Assembly: GCA_013215505.1 (NCBI GenBank)
Contig: JABSQZ010000015.1
Coordinates: 93,047-157,046, forward strand
Source: Oceanospirillaceae bacterium
GTDB taxonomy: Bacteria > Pseudomonadota > Gammaproteobacteria > Pseudomonadales > Balneatricaceae
Direction: 5' to 3'
Length of the DNA stretch: 64,000 nucleotides
Shown piece by piece: positions 45,672-53,307 of this stretch. The notes below the pieces were generated by a model. The model worked only from the letters and a program-made list of their open reading frames with translations, was not told where the DNA came from and searched no databases. Within the stretch, counting starts at the first letter, position 1. Each line of letters opens with the position of its first letter. The position numbers were made by a program, and so were the translations under genes.

Positions 45672-45895
45672 TTAATGCTGATTTTTCTGTGTGTCTGTGG
45701 CGCTTTTATTCAGGATGAACTCACATTCCATTTGCTTATCATCCAAGAAATACGCGGGTGTTTTGTAAGCTTCAATCTCTGAGTTAGCAGATTCTCGATA
45801 GCTGCCGCGGATTTTAAAGTCAGCGAGGCCGTCGCTAAAAACCAGACCTTGTAGTCGATGTTTGTCACTGTGATCTTTAGTTGTCGGTGAAACAT
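45672..45895 (-). pseudogene. Small gene with a one-base frameshift
   Basis: An ATG at 45895 with an excellent ribosome site (GGAGG, 6 bases upstream) opens MFHRQLKITVTNIDYKVWF and reaches a T5 run (plus-strand A5 at 45837-45841). One added T joins it to the other frame, SDGLADFKIRGSYRE through to KNQH and the stop at 45672, giving a coherent 74-residue protein ending 14 bases before the SDR start. Without the shift the read frame gives a low-complexity tail. It is either a recent frameshift, a sequencing error in the homopolymer, or programmed slippage. Family not recognised. Confidence 0.6.
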
Positions 45896-45934
45896 CTGCG
45901 CCCTCCGGGTAATCTAAGAATGCTGCTAGCCTAT

Positions 45935-45958
45935 TTAGTAAAGTATTTGCTTTCGTAA
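45935..45958. promoter_or_regulatory. Operator-like inverted repeat O2
   Basis: TTAGTAAAG-N6-CTTTCGTAA is an imperfect inverted repeat (7 of 9 pairs) with the same half-site and 6-base spacer as the perfect repeat at 45981-46006; the centres are 47 bases apart. Confidence 0.6.
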
Positions 45959-45980
45959 ATAGATTAGACTGAAGTTTTCT

Positions 45981-46006
45981 ATTAGTAAAGCTTTTACTTT
46001 ACTAAT
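45981..46006. promoter_or_regulatory. Operator-like perfect inverted repeat O1
   Basis: ATTAGTAAAG-N6-CTTTACTAAT is perfect over 10-bp arms. It lies 54 bases upstream of the COG2345 regulator and between it and the divergent small gene/SDR unit. It is the likely binding site of that regulator. Confidence 0.68.
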
Positions 46007-46059
46007 TATATATTGTTCGTATACTGAGCTAATATTGCTAAATCATTTAGAGATACATT

Positions 46060-46683
46060 GTGAGAGCTGAAGACAGCGCTGAGCGCATTTTATATTTAAT
46101 TAAAACCCAGGGGCCCATGAGTGCCAAAGCACTGGCGCTGGAATTGCAAATTACCACTATGGGTGCTCGTCAGCATATCGCAAAGTTAGCTGAAAAAGGT
46201 TTAATTAAGGATAGCGAAGAAAAGCGCGACCGGGGCCGTCCGAGCTGTGTTTGGAGTTTAACTGCGCAGGGCCACGGCAAATATACTGATCGGCACGCCA
46301 GCTTAACGGTCGATTTGATCAAGTTGGTCGAAATAAATTTTGGCGCCGATGGATTAGATAAACTGATTCAGAGCCGTGCCCAACAGAGCCTGGATATGTA
46401 CCTTGAACAATTGGCGGGGTTAGATTTAGCCACTAAAGTGCAGCGCCTGGCAGAGTTGCGCACTGAGGAGGGCTACATGGCCAGAGCATTGGAGGATGAG
46501 GGGAGCTTCGTATTGATTGAAAGCCACTGTCCGATCTGCGCAGCCGCCACAGCCTGTCAGGGCTTTTGTAAAACAGAGTTGGAAAATTTTCAGGCTTGTT
46601 TTGTCGAAGAGGCGAGTGTACAGCGCTCTCATCATATTCTCGAGGGTGACAGCCGCTGCTGTTACCGCATTGCGCCTCTGTAA
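46060..46683 (+). CDS. COG2345-type helix-turn-helix regulator with C-terminal cysteine cluster
   Basis: A 207-residue regulator. The N-terminal winged helix (AERILYLIKTQGPMSAKALA; MGARQHIAKLAEKGLI) ends in the wing RDRGRPSCVWSLT. The C-terminal part holds HCPICAAATACQGFCKTE and further cysteines (FQACF, SRCCYR), a likely Fe-S or metal site, as in SufR-like proteins. The start is GTG at 46060. Two matching inverted repeats upstream suggest it controls itself and the divergent SDR unit. Confidence 0.83.
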   Translation: MRAEDSAERILYLIKTQGPMSAKALALELQITTMGARQHIAKLAEKGLIKDSEEKRDRGRPSCVWSLTAQGHGKYTDRHASLTVDLIKLVEINFGADGLDKLIQSRAQQSLDMYLEQLAGLDLATKVQRLAELRTEEGYMARALEDEGSFVLIESHCPICAAATACQGFCKTELENFQACFVEEASVQRSHHILEGDSRCCYRIAPL

Positions 46684-47296
46684 TTTTTTAAAACAGCTGG
46701 AATTATCAGTGTCCTCCAGTACCTTATCTTAGTGATAACAAAGCACTTTGTGTTAATTTTGTTACTCGCCGGAAATATAAGCTCCATACATGAATGCTGT
46801 GTAAGCACTTGCGATTCTGGTTAGCAGTTGCAATGAAGTATACTCTATCGATCCCGGGCCATGGGCTCACTCAAGCACAAGAGCTATTGGACTTGATCGC
46901 ATGCTCCCTAATAGGTTTTTGCTGTGGGCCAGCAGACAGACTCAAGCAGATACAACAACACCCACTCGGGTCTGATTTTCAGGTTCTGGTGGCGACTAAA
47001 TCTTGTGTATGGTTGCTAGAGAAAGCGGTGTAGCCTGTCGCCGATGCGATAGGGCTGGGCAGTCTTTAGAGCTGATATCTGCGGCGAGTAGTGAGGGACT
47101 AAAGTTGATTTCTCTGCCTATGGCCGCAATGGGCATATAGCTGAACAGTCATACCGGCAGATAGTTTATAAGTATAATGAATTGGCTGGTAGTGCTTGGT
47201 AAACATTTCTACAGCGCATAAAAAAAGGGCAATACCTTTCGGTTTGCCCTTTTTTTGTACAATCTTAAATTAGCGTTGCAAGCAACGCCAATTAAA
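46684..47296. other. Intergenic region with csp terminator
   Basis: About 0.6 kb between convergent genes. A 79-codon plus-strand open frame (46794-47033) has no ribosome site and no recognised similarity; it may be a gene relic. The right end holds the bidirectional terminator of the cold-shock gene. Confidence 0.5.
47221..47257. terminator. Bidirectional rho-independent terminator
   Basis: AAAAAAGGGCAA (47221-47232) pairs with TTGCCCTTTTTT (47244-47255), giving an A-run and T-run on both sides. It ends the csp transcript on the minus strand. Confidence 0.92.
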
Positions 47297-47506
47297 TTAG
47301 ATTGCTACGATGTTCTCAGCTTGAGGACCTTTCTGGCCTTGAGTTACAACGAACTCAACGCGCTGGCCTTCAGCTAAAGTTTTGAAGCCGTCACCAGCAA
47401 TAGCGCTGAAGTGAGCGAAAACGTCTGGACCTGACTCTTGCTCAATAAAACCAAAACCTTTAGTTTCGTTGAACCATTTAACTGTACCAGTAGTTGTATT
47501 AGACAT
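47297..47506 (-). CDS. Cold-shock protein, CspA family
   Basis: A 69-residue nucleic-acid chaperone made of one cold-shock domain, with RNP1 KGFGFIEQ and RNP2 DVFAHFSAI. It has a ~290-base upstream gap shared with the divergent binding-protein gene, enough for the long structured leader usual in cold-inducible csp genes. It melts RNA hairpins and can act as an antiterminator. Confidence 0.94.
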   Translation of the reverse strand: MSNTTTGTVKWFNETKGFGFIEQESGPDVFAHFSAIAGDGFKTLAEGQRVEFVVTQGQKGPQAENIVAI

Positions 47507-47801
47507 AATAATATCCTGTAATTTAATAATTAATTTTTGCCTTGTAGGGCGTAAATAGCTTAAAAATAGAATGAAACTTAGAAACTACAGAACGAGGATT
47601 ATCGAATTGGAGATTACAAACAGCAGACCTTCTTTCTAGCTGCGGGAAGAATATAGGTCCGGGGATTAGATGTCAAATCTTATCGTAGGTTTAATGAGCG
47701 ATTAGCCAATAATATTCATTAAAAACTGCTTTAAGCTTCTATCAACAGAAAATGAATAGGCTATACTGCAAGTCCCACTATATTTTATATTACTGAAAAC
47801 T

Positions 47802-48920
47802 ATGCATATAAATAGATTCTTGGCGGGCTGCTGTGCTGCCTTACTTTGTTTTAGTCTGCCAGTTGCAGCGCTGGCCAAGCAGCCGCTGCGCATATTAACC
47901 TGGGAGGGCTATGTTACTCAGGAAGAGCTGCGGGAAGTCAATTTAATACTTCAGCAAAAAGGTTATGATTACCAAGCTGTATTAGTTGAACCCCACGCTC
48001 AAGGCGCCGAGCAGATGTTCAGCCAGATCAGAACCCATAAGGTGGACATTACCTTTCTGACCTTGTTCTTTATTCGTATGGAGAGTGAGCAGACGGCAAA
48101 ATTTTTGCAGCCGATTAATATCACATCTCCCCGACTTAGCAACTACGCTGATCTACTGCCTGGCTTAACCCATTTATCGATGGGTCTGAATACCGCCGGC
48201 GAACCGCTGTATATCCCCTGGGGTGGCGGTATCTATGGCTTCTATATAGACAGGGACAAAGTGGATGCAGAGCAGGTGCCCCGCTCGGTAAAAGACCTTT
48301 GGTTGCCACGCTGGTCCAACAAATTTTCGCTCAACAAAAGTCAGGAGTGGTATAACATCGGTTTGAGCCTGATGAGTTTGAATCAATCCCCTTTTTATAT
48401 CTACCACCTGGCGCAAATGCGAAATCGTCGGGAAATGCGTGCCAGCATAGATCCAAAGGGAGAGCTGCAACAGCAGTTAAGTAAATTGTATGTCAATGCA
48501 GGTGATTTTTGGGAGGCATCTCCTGAATTTTCAGCGGATTTAAGCATCGTCAGCAGCTGGGGCCCGGAAATTGCCCGTGAGAACAAAAAGGGTAATAACT
48601 GGCAGTTAATCCAGTTTAAAGAGGGACATATGGCCTGGTTGGACACCATTAACTTTGTCAAAGGCCTGGATGGAAAAAAACTGCAGGCGGCGGAAGTCTT
48701 TGCCAATTATTTCATAGGTAAAAAAGTACAAAACAGAATAACCAAACAGCTATCTATGGTGGCGGCGCATTCCAAGGTAGCGGCCAATAAGGACTTAGGT
48801 AATCCCAGAGATATTTTTCAAGCACATATGTTCGTCCCCCCCTACGATAAAATGACTTACAATGCGATGAAAAAAATGGCGGACCAGGCGAGGAAAGACG
48901 TACTAGAAAGTCGTAAGTAG
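47802..48920 (+). CDS. Orphan periplasmic binding protein, polyamine (PotD) type
   Basis: A 372-residue solute-binding protein. Signal peptide residues 1-25 (ending AALA) are followed by LRILTWEGYVTQEEL, the PotD-family start, and YIPWGGGIYGFYIDRDKV, typical of the hinge. It probably binds a polyamine or a related cation. No permease or ATPase genes are nearby. The last residues SRK and the TAG stop lie in heptamer array D, the same ending (SRK) as pspF. The ribosome site is weak. Confidence 0.82.
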   Translation: MHINRFLAGCCAALLCFSLPVAALAKQPLRILTWEGYVTQEELREVNLILQQKGYDYQAVLVEPHAQGAEQMFSQIRTHKVDITFLTLFFIRMESEQTAKFLQPINITSPRLSNYADLLPGLTHLSMGLNTAGEPLYIPWGGGIYGFYIDRDKVDAEQVPRSVKDLWLPRWSNKFSLNKSQEWYNIGLSLMSLNQSPFYIYHLAQMRNRREMRASIDPKGELQQQLSKLYVNAGDFWEASPEFSADLSIVSSWGPEIARENKKGNNWQLIQFKEGHMAWLDTINFVKGLDGKKLQAAEVFANYFIGKKVQNRITKQLSMVAAHSKVAANKDLGNPRDIFQAHMFVPPYDKMTYNAMKKMADQARKDVLESRK

Positions 48921-48992
48921 CGAGTCAGAAGAGAAAGTCGCAAGTAGCGAGTCAGAAGAGAAAGTCGTAAGTAGCGAGTCGTAAGTCGTAAG
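48909..48992 (-). repeat. Heptamer array D, left arm with 27/28-bp higher-order repeat
   Basis: On the minus strand this reads ACTTACG, ACTCGCT, ACTTGCG and ACTTTCTCTTCTG units; on the plus strand the block AAGTCGYAAGTAGCGAGTC recurs three times. It starts inside the binding-protein gene and provides its last residues and stop. It faces the right arm in the opposite orientation, as in array A. Confidence 0.88.
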
Positions 48993-49008
48993 CTGAGTTC
49001 AAAATATG

Positions 49009-49039
49009 ACTTCCAACTTCCAACTTCCAACTTCCAACT
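49009..49039 (+). repeat. Heptamer array D, right arm: ACTTCCA x 4
   Basis: Four perfect ACTTCCA copies plus ACT end 7 bases before the stop of the convergent GGDEF/EAL gene. The same heptamer occurs in arrays B and E. Confidence 0.93.
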
Positions 49040-49046
49040 AGTTCTT

Positions 49047-51227
49047 CTATGTAATTAATAGTTTACCGTTGTCGTCAGTTAACGGGGTAGGTTTGGCGAT
49101 AGCATAGCCTTGCACATAATCGACTCCTATGATTTTTAAACATTCCAGTATTGCCTCAGATTCGACAAATTCAGCAATGGTTTTTAAATTCATCACGTGA
49201 CCGATTTGGTTGATCGATTGCACCATTGCCTGATCTATTTTATCTGTGGCCATATCTTTGACAAAAGAGCCGTCAATTTTTAAATAATCGACCGGCAGGT
49301 TTTTTAAATAGGCAAATGAAGACAGACCGCTGCCGAAGTCATCCAGGGAGAACAGACAGCCCGCCTGCTTTAACTTACGAATAAAATGACTGGCTGAGGA
49401 TAGGTTGGAAATAGCTGCTGTTTCAGTAATTTCAAAACAGATCATACCGCTGGGAATCTGGTGTTTAGTTAGCTGATCACTTATATAGTCAAGAGTATCA
49501 GCGCCGCTTAGCGAGTGGCCCGATAGGTTGATGGCAAATTGGTATCGATTCTCTATTAATATCTGCGGATTGTTACTGATGAGTTCGAATACTTTGCCAA
49601 TCACCCAGCGGTCAATTGCCGACATTAAATTGTAGCGCTCTGCTGCTGGAATAAATGCCCCGGGGGAGATAATCTGTCCATCTGTATCTAACATACGGAT
49701 TAAAATTTCTATGTGCCTGCTATCCTCTATCATGCTCAATGGATTAATCGCCTGGAAATACAATCGAAAGCGCTGTTGTTCTATAGCACTTTGGATGCGG
49801 GTGACCCACTCCATTTCACTTTGTCTCACCGCCGCTTCGCTGGCGTGGGTGCGATAGACATGTACTTGGTTACGGCCGTTATCTTTGGCTGCATAGCAGG
49901 CGGTATCGGCATCGCTTAGTACTTGTTCAACGCTGTCGCTTTGTGCGGTAACTTCCACCAGGCCAATGCTGACACCAATACCAAAAGATTTATCATCCCA
50001 ACAAAAGCGAAAATTGCCAATCGAATGTCGAGTCTGGTTGGCTATGCGCAGGGCAACTTCGGCCGGACAGTTGAGCAGCTGCACGCCAAATTCGTCGCCA
50101 CCTAAGCGCGCCAGAGTATCGTTAGTACGAATATGCGCAGAGAGCAACTGCGAAATTTGCCTTAATAATTCATCGCCTGCGACATGCCCGCAGGTATCGT
50201 TAACGACTTTGAACTGATCCAGGTCTAAATAGAGTAAGGCATGCTGTCTGCCGCTTTCACGGGCATCAAGCACCATATCTGTTAATTTCGCATCGAAATA
50301 GTTACGATTATATAGCCCGGTTAAAGTGTCATGGGTTGCCTGCCAGTTGACTTGCTGCGCCAGCTTACGTGCCTGACTTACATCGCGAAAAACCACCACA
50401 GCTCCGGTTATGTTCATGTCCGGATCGCGAATGGCGGCCAGCGATTGTTCGATCGCAATACAGTTACCCTCTCGGTTGACTAACGCTAATTCATGGCTTT
50501 CAGTATTGGCTTTGCCGGTGTTTTTCAAACAGCTATCAATCAGGTTTATATCTTTTTTACCGCCTTGAGTCATGACACTAAAAATTTGTTCTAGTGGCTT
50601 GCCCTTGGTTTCAGACAGCGGCCAGCCGGTCATCGTTTCTGCCATAGGGTTCATGTAGTCGATGTGACCGTTTAGATCTGTGGTAATAACGGCATCGCCG
50701 ATAGAAGCTAAAATGGCGCGCGTATTCATCTCCTGGCTGCGATACTCACTGGACCTCTGGCGTAATAATTTATCCCTGACCATTGCTGGGCTGACATCAA
50801 AAATATGCACCATGCACAACTTTCCCTGGCCGAGCACTGGTTTGACCATAATCATTTGCGACATAATCTGGCCTTTAACTCGCTCGGCGGAACTGCCGTA
50901 CAGAGGCAGCGGATGGGGATTCAATTTTGTTGATAATAGTGATGACATACCTTTGTTAAGACAATCGTTGATTGATTGGATAAAACGCAATCCCTGCAGG
51001 TCGGGGAATATTTCTTTTAACGTTTTACCCAGAGCAAAGGGTGCCGGAATGTTTGAGCTGGCAGCCATCCATTGATTCCAGCAAATCAGCTGTGAATCTT
51101 GGTTGAGTACCAATATACCGACATTGCTCTGATCAACAATTGCAGCGGAAATGTCTATGCTTTGCTGGGCTGCGGCAAAAGCAGTTGAACTGTGCAACTG
51201 CATTTCGGCTTCTGACAAGATTTCCAT
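49047..51227 (-). CDS. PAS-PAS-GGDEF-EAL c-di-GMP signalling protein
   Basis: A 726-residue cytoplasmic protein. Two PAS domains (about 30-140 and 165-285) precede a GGDEF domain with intact GGDEF and the inhibitory site RTND five residues before it, then an EAL domain with EIL in place of EAL, NLSGHSL, the ETAA glutamate and DDFGSGLSSFAYLKNLP. Both synthesis and breakdown of c-di-GMP are possible. It is the last gene of a cheY-cheC-GGDEF/EAL operon, 8 bases after cheC. No membrane helix. Confidence 0.92.
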   Translation of the reverse strand: MEILSEAEMQLHSSTAFAAAQQSIDISAAIVDQSNVGILVLNQDSQLICWNQWMAASSNIPAPFALGKTLKEIFPDLQGLRFIQSINDCLNKGMSSLLSTKLNPHPLPLYGSSAERVKGQIMSQMIMVKPVLGQGKLCMVHIFDVSPAMVRDKLLRQRSSEYRSQEMNTRAILASIGDAVITTDLNGHIDYMNPMAETMTGWPLSETKGKPLEQIFSVMTQGGKKDINLIDSCLKNTGKANTESHELALVNREGNCIAIEQSLAAIRDPDMNITGAVVVFRDVSQARKLAQQVNWQATHDTLTGLYNRNYFDAKLTDMVLDARESGRQHALLYLDLDQFKVVNDTCGHVAGDELLRQISQLLSAHIRTNDTLARLGGDEFGVQLLNCPAEVALRIANQTRHSIGNFRFCWDDKSFGIGVSIGLVEVTAQSDSVEQVLSDADTACYAAKDNGRNQVHVYRTHASEAAVRQSEMEWVTRIQSAIEQQRFRLYFQAINPLSMIEDSRHIEILIRMLDTDGQIISPGAFIPAAERYNLMSAIDRWVIGKVFELISNNPQILIENRYQFAINLSGHSLSGADTLDYISDQLTKHQIPSGMICFEITETAAISNLSSASHFIRKLKQAGCLFSLDDFGSGLSSFAYLKNLPVDYLKIDGSFVKDMATDKIDQAMVQSINQIGHVMNLKTIAEFVESEAILECLKIIGVDYVQGYAIAKPTPLTDDNGKLLIT

Positions 51228-51235
51228 AGTGGATC

Positions 51236-51856
51236 CTAAACCAATTCTGCCAAATACAAGTCGATTTGATCAGACAGGGCTTTAACCGAGTCGACATTCA
51301 TTAACAAGGTAAGATAGCCGTTAATGTTGGTCTCTTGAAGAATAAAGTCCATATGCAAGAGTAATAAGCCATCGTTCTCTTGCTGTTCCATATTTGCACC
51401 CAAAAGCTCCTCGCAGTCGCCTTGAGTGTATTGAGGAAGACCATAGATTAGATTTTGTTGAAAGACGTTAGCCAGGCTGCCAAGACAGGCATTGAGGATA
51501 ATATTACCTACTTCGGTTAGCGCTTCCTGCTCCATTTCGGTAATGGTTTCCAGGGGCAGGTCTTGGTCTTTTAGCAGTGCCCGAACAAGTTCACGGCTCC
51601 TGTCCTCTGGAAATATCAGCAGCGCATCCCCCCAAAAAGAGCCTTTGAAAGATTCCTTAACCCCGGTAACTTCCTGGCTTCCGACTATATCCTGGATGCG
51701 TTTAACCGCCATTGTGTGGCCAATATATTCAACGCTTGGCACTGATAACCCCACCGTTTCCCCGACCATCTGGCTGAGAGATGCGGCGGCACTGCCCATT
51801 CCTATATTAAATAGTTCGGAAATAACATCTTGTTGGAAGTCGGTTAGTACAAGCAT
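51236..51856 (-). CDS. cheC: CheC-family CheY-P phosphatase
   Basis: A 206-residue CheC protein with two phosphatase motifs: DVISELFNIGMGSAAASLSQ near the start and EQEALTEVGNIILNACLGSL in the middle, each carrying the E-x2-N pair. It dephosphorylates CheY-type regulators; its partner is the receiver gene 4 bases upstream. The start at 51856 is chosen; a longer frame to 51955 would overlap that gene. Usual CheC proteins work with CheD, which is not seen here. Confidence 0.88.
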   Translation of the reverse strand: MLVLTDFQQDVISELFNIGMGSAAASLSQMVGETVGLSVPSVEYIGHTMAVKRIQDIVGSQEVTGVKESFKGSFWGDALLIFPEDRSRELVRALLKDQDLPLETITEMEQEALTEVGNIILNACLGSLANVFQQNLIYGLPQYTQGDCEELLGANMEQQENDGLLLLHMDFILQETNINGYLTLLMNVDSVKALSDQIDLYLAELV

Positions 51857-51860
51857 GATA

Positions 51861-52229
51861 TTAGCCCTCGATAAAACTGTGCACGAAACTCTGAATTTTC
51901 TCTTTAGTAACAGGTTTTTGAATGAAAGATAATCCCATACCTTCCGCTTGCTCACGGATACTGTCTTGCACGTTGGCTGTAAGCAGTGCCATTTGCGCCT
52001 CTGGATTTCGTATGCGTAGTTTGCTGGCTAAGGTGAGGCCGTCCATGCCTGGCATATTGTAATCAATTGACATCCAGTCAATCTGAATTCCCTCGCACTT
52101 AGTTAGAGCCTCTGATCCGTCACAGGCCTCCAGTATCTGCCAATCAGGTTGTAACTGCGTGATAAATTTTCTTACCACCATACGAGACAACTTGCTGTCA
52201 TCGACTATTAATATTGTTTCCCTATTCAC
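51861..52229 (-). CDS. Single-domain response regulator, CheY-like
   Basis: A 122-residue receiver. The acidic pair is D10/D11 (LIVDDSK), the phosphate acceptor D56 (MSIDYNMPGMDG), with T89 (LLTAN) and K109 (QKPVTKEK). It has no output domain. First gene of the operon with cheC and the GGDEF/EAL protein, which suggests a phosphorylation input to c-di-GMP turnover. Confidence 0.9.
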   Translation of the reverse strand: MNRETILIVDDSKLSRMVVRKFITQLQPDWQILEACDGSEALTKCEGIQIDWMSIDYNMPGMDGLTLASKLRIRNPEAQMALLTANVQDSIREQAEGMGLSFIQKPVTKEKIQSFVHSFIEG

Positions 52230-52590
52230 TTAACTCTCCTTGTTGTAATCTCGCCTGGCTTGCCTGTGATTGTCACTTTGTTTGTAACTCTATAGGCTGA
52301 ACCCCTTTAGTTTAGGACAGGATTGGCTAGAATAAAGTCGTAAACAGATAAACACTATTGGCTTAGGCCCAGTGATAGAGTCCCAACAGAGCTATGCTAT
52401 TGATAAGTTTTTAGTTCTCAAAATTTCAGCGAGGACTTAAAAAACTACAATTAGGAAAAATGCTCCCAAACATTTTTCGGCTGTTGAGCCGAGTTGTGAC
52501 TAAATTAAACTTTGGCATGCAGTAATGGTAAACACCAGATACTGCGATTTTATGAAAAATTTCTCAGCCCCAAGCAGATAGCCTGCCCTC

Positions 52591-52680
52591 ACTACTCACT
52601 ACTCACTACTCACTACTCACTACTCACTACTCACTACTCACTACTCACAACTTCCAACTTCCAACTTCCAACTTTTTTTC
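52591..52680 (+). repeat. Heptamer array E: ACTACTC x 8, ACTTCCA x 3, T-run
   Basis: Eight copies of ACTACTC (in another phase ACTCACT), then ACA, three ACTTCCA and ACTTTTTTT. It is the only array in a divergent gap and ends 13 bases before the copper-operator palindrome. Confidence 0.95.
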
Positions 52681-52692
52681 CTTCTCCTTGCC

Positions 52693-52712
52693 AGATTACA
52701 AAATTGTAATCT
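52693..52712. promoter_or_regulatory. CopR/CusR-type operator upstream of the copper operon
   Basis: AGATTACA-N4-TGTAATCT is a perfect inverted repeat of the TTACA/TGTAA kind bound by heavy-metal OmpR-type regulators. It lies ~100 bases upstream of copI. The regulator copR is encoded downstream of the operon. Confidence 0.75.
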
Positions 52713-52812
52713 TCGCGTCAGCCTTATATCAGCACTGGCAGATTAATATCGCTGCAAAGAAAACGGCACAAACTTAGTTAAATCCTCACAATAATATCTT
52801 GGAGTTATATTC

Positions 52813-53295
52813 ATGAAGAAATCTATTCTATTGAGTGTTTTTGCTTTCGCAGTTTCAAACCTGGCCACGGCGGGTAGTACTAATGCTATGTCCAATGATG
52901 AGCACGCTATGAGCGACATGTCTGCTAATCATCAGGCGATGATGGCCACGCCCACTCGTACTATTAACGTTAGCGCTACCGATAACATGTCATTTACCCC
53001 GACCAATTGGGCGATTAAGCAGGGGGAAGTGATTCGTTTTGTGGTCACTAACAGTGGCAAAATGGCCCATGAATTTGTGGTAGGTAACAGCTCAGAAATG
53101 CGCGAGCACAAGCAGATGATGAAAGTCATGCCGGATATGGCGCACGACGATGGCAATGCAATTTCTCTGGCACCGGGTGAGACTCGCGAGTTGGTCTTGC
53201 CCTTTACTTATAGTGGTGATTTTGAAGTGGCCTGTAATGTGCCAGGACATTATGAGGCGGGCATGAAATCTGACTTCCAGGTTAAAGCAGGATAG
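52813..53295 (+). CDS. copI: Periplasmic cupredoxin, CopI-like copper-tolerance protein
   Basis: A 160-residue copper-binding protein (COG4454 type). Signal peptide residues 1-20; a Met/His-rich segment (NDEHAMSDMSANHQAMM) precedes the cupredoxin fold. Ligands: H in KMAHEFVVG and the site ACNVPGHYEAGM (C, H, M). The ATG follows TTGGAG. It is the first gene of copI-copA-copB, 12 bases before copA. Confidence 0.88.
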   Translation: MKKSILLSVFAFAVSNLATAGSTNAMSNDEHAMSDMSANHQAMMATPTRTINVSATDNMSFTPTNWAIKQGEVIRFVVTNSGKMAHEFVVGNSSEMREHKQMMKVMPDMAHDDGNAISLAPGETRELVLPFTYSGDFEVACNVPGHYEAGMKSDFQVKAG

Positions 53296-53307
53296 AGGCC
53301 TCACACT

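Larger units (their letters stand above)
52230..52812. other. Divergent gap with heptamer array and copper operator
   Basis: About 0.58 kb between the divergent cheY and copI genes. It holds array E and, directly after it, the CopR-type box. The first ~350 bases have no recognisable gene. Confidence 0.6.

Noticed and set aside
46794..47033. 79-codon plus-strand open frame before the csp terminator
   Set aside because: No ribosome site, no recognised family; possibly a relic, not supportable as a gene.
23809..52680. CRISPR-like arrays
   Set aside because: The repeats are 7 bp and contiguous, with no unique spacers, and there are no cas genes.
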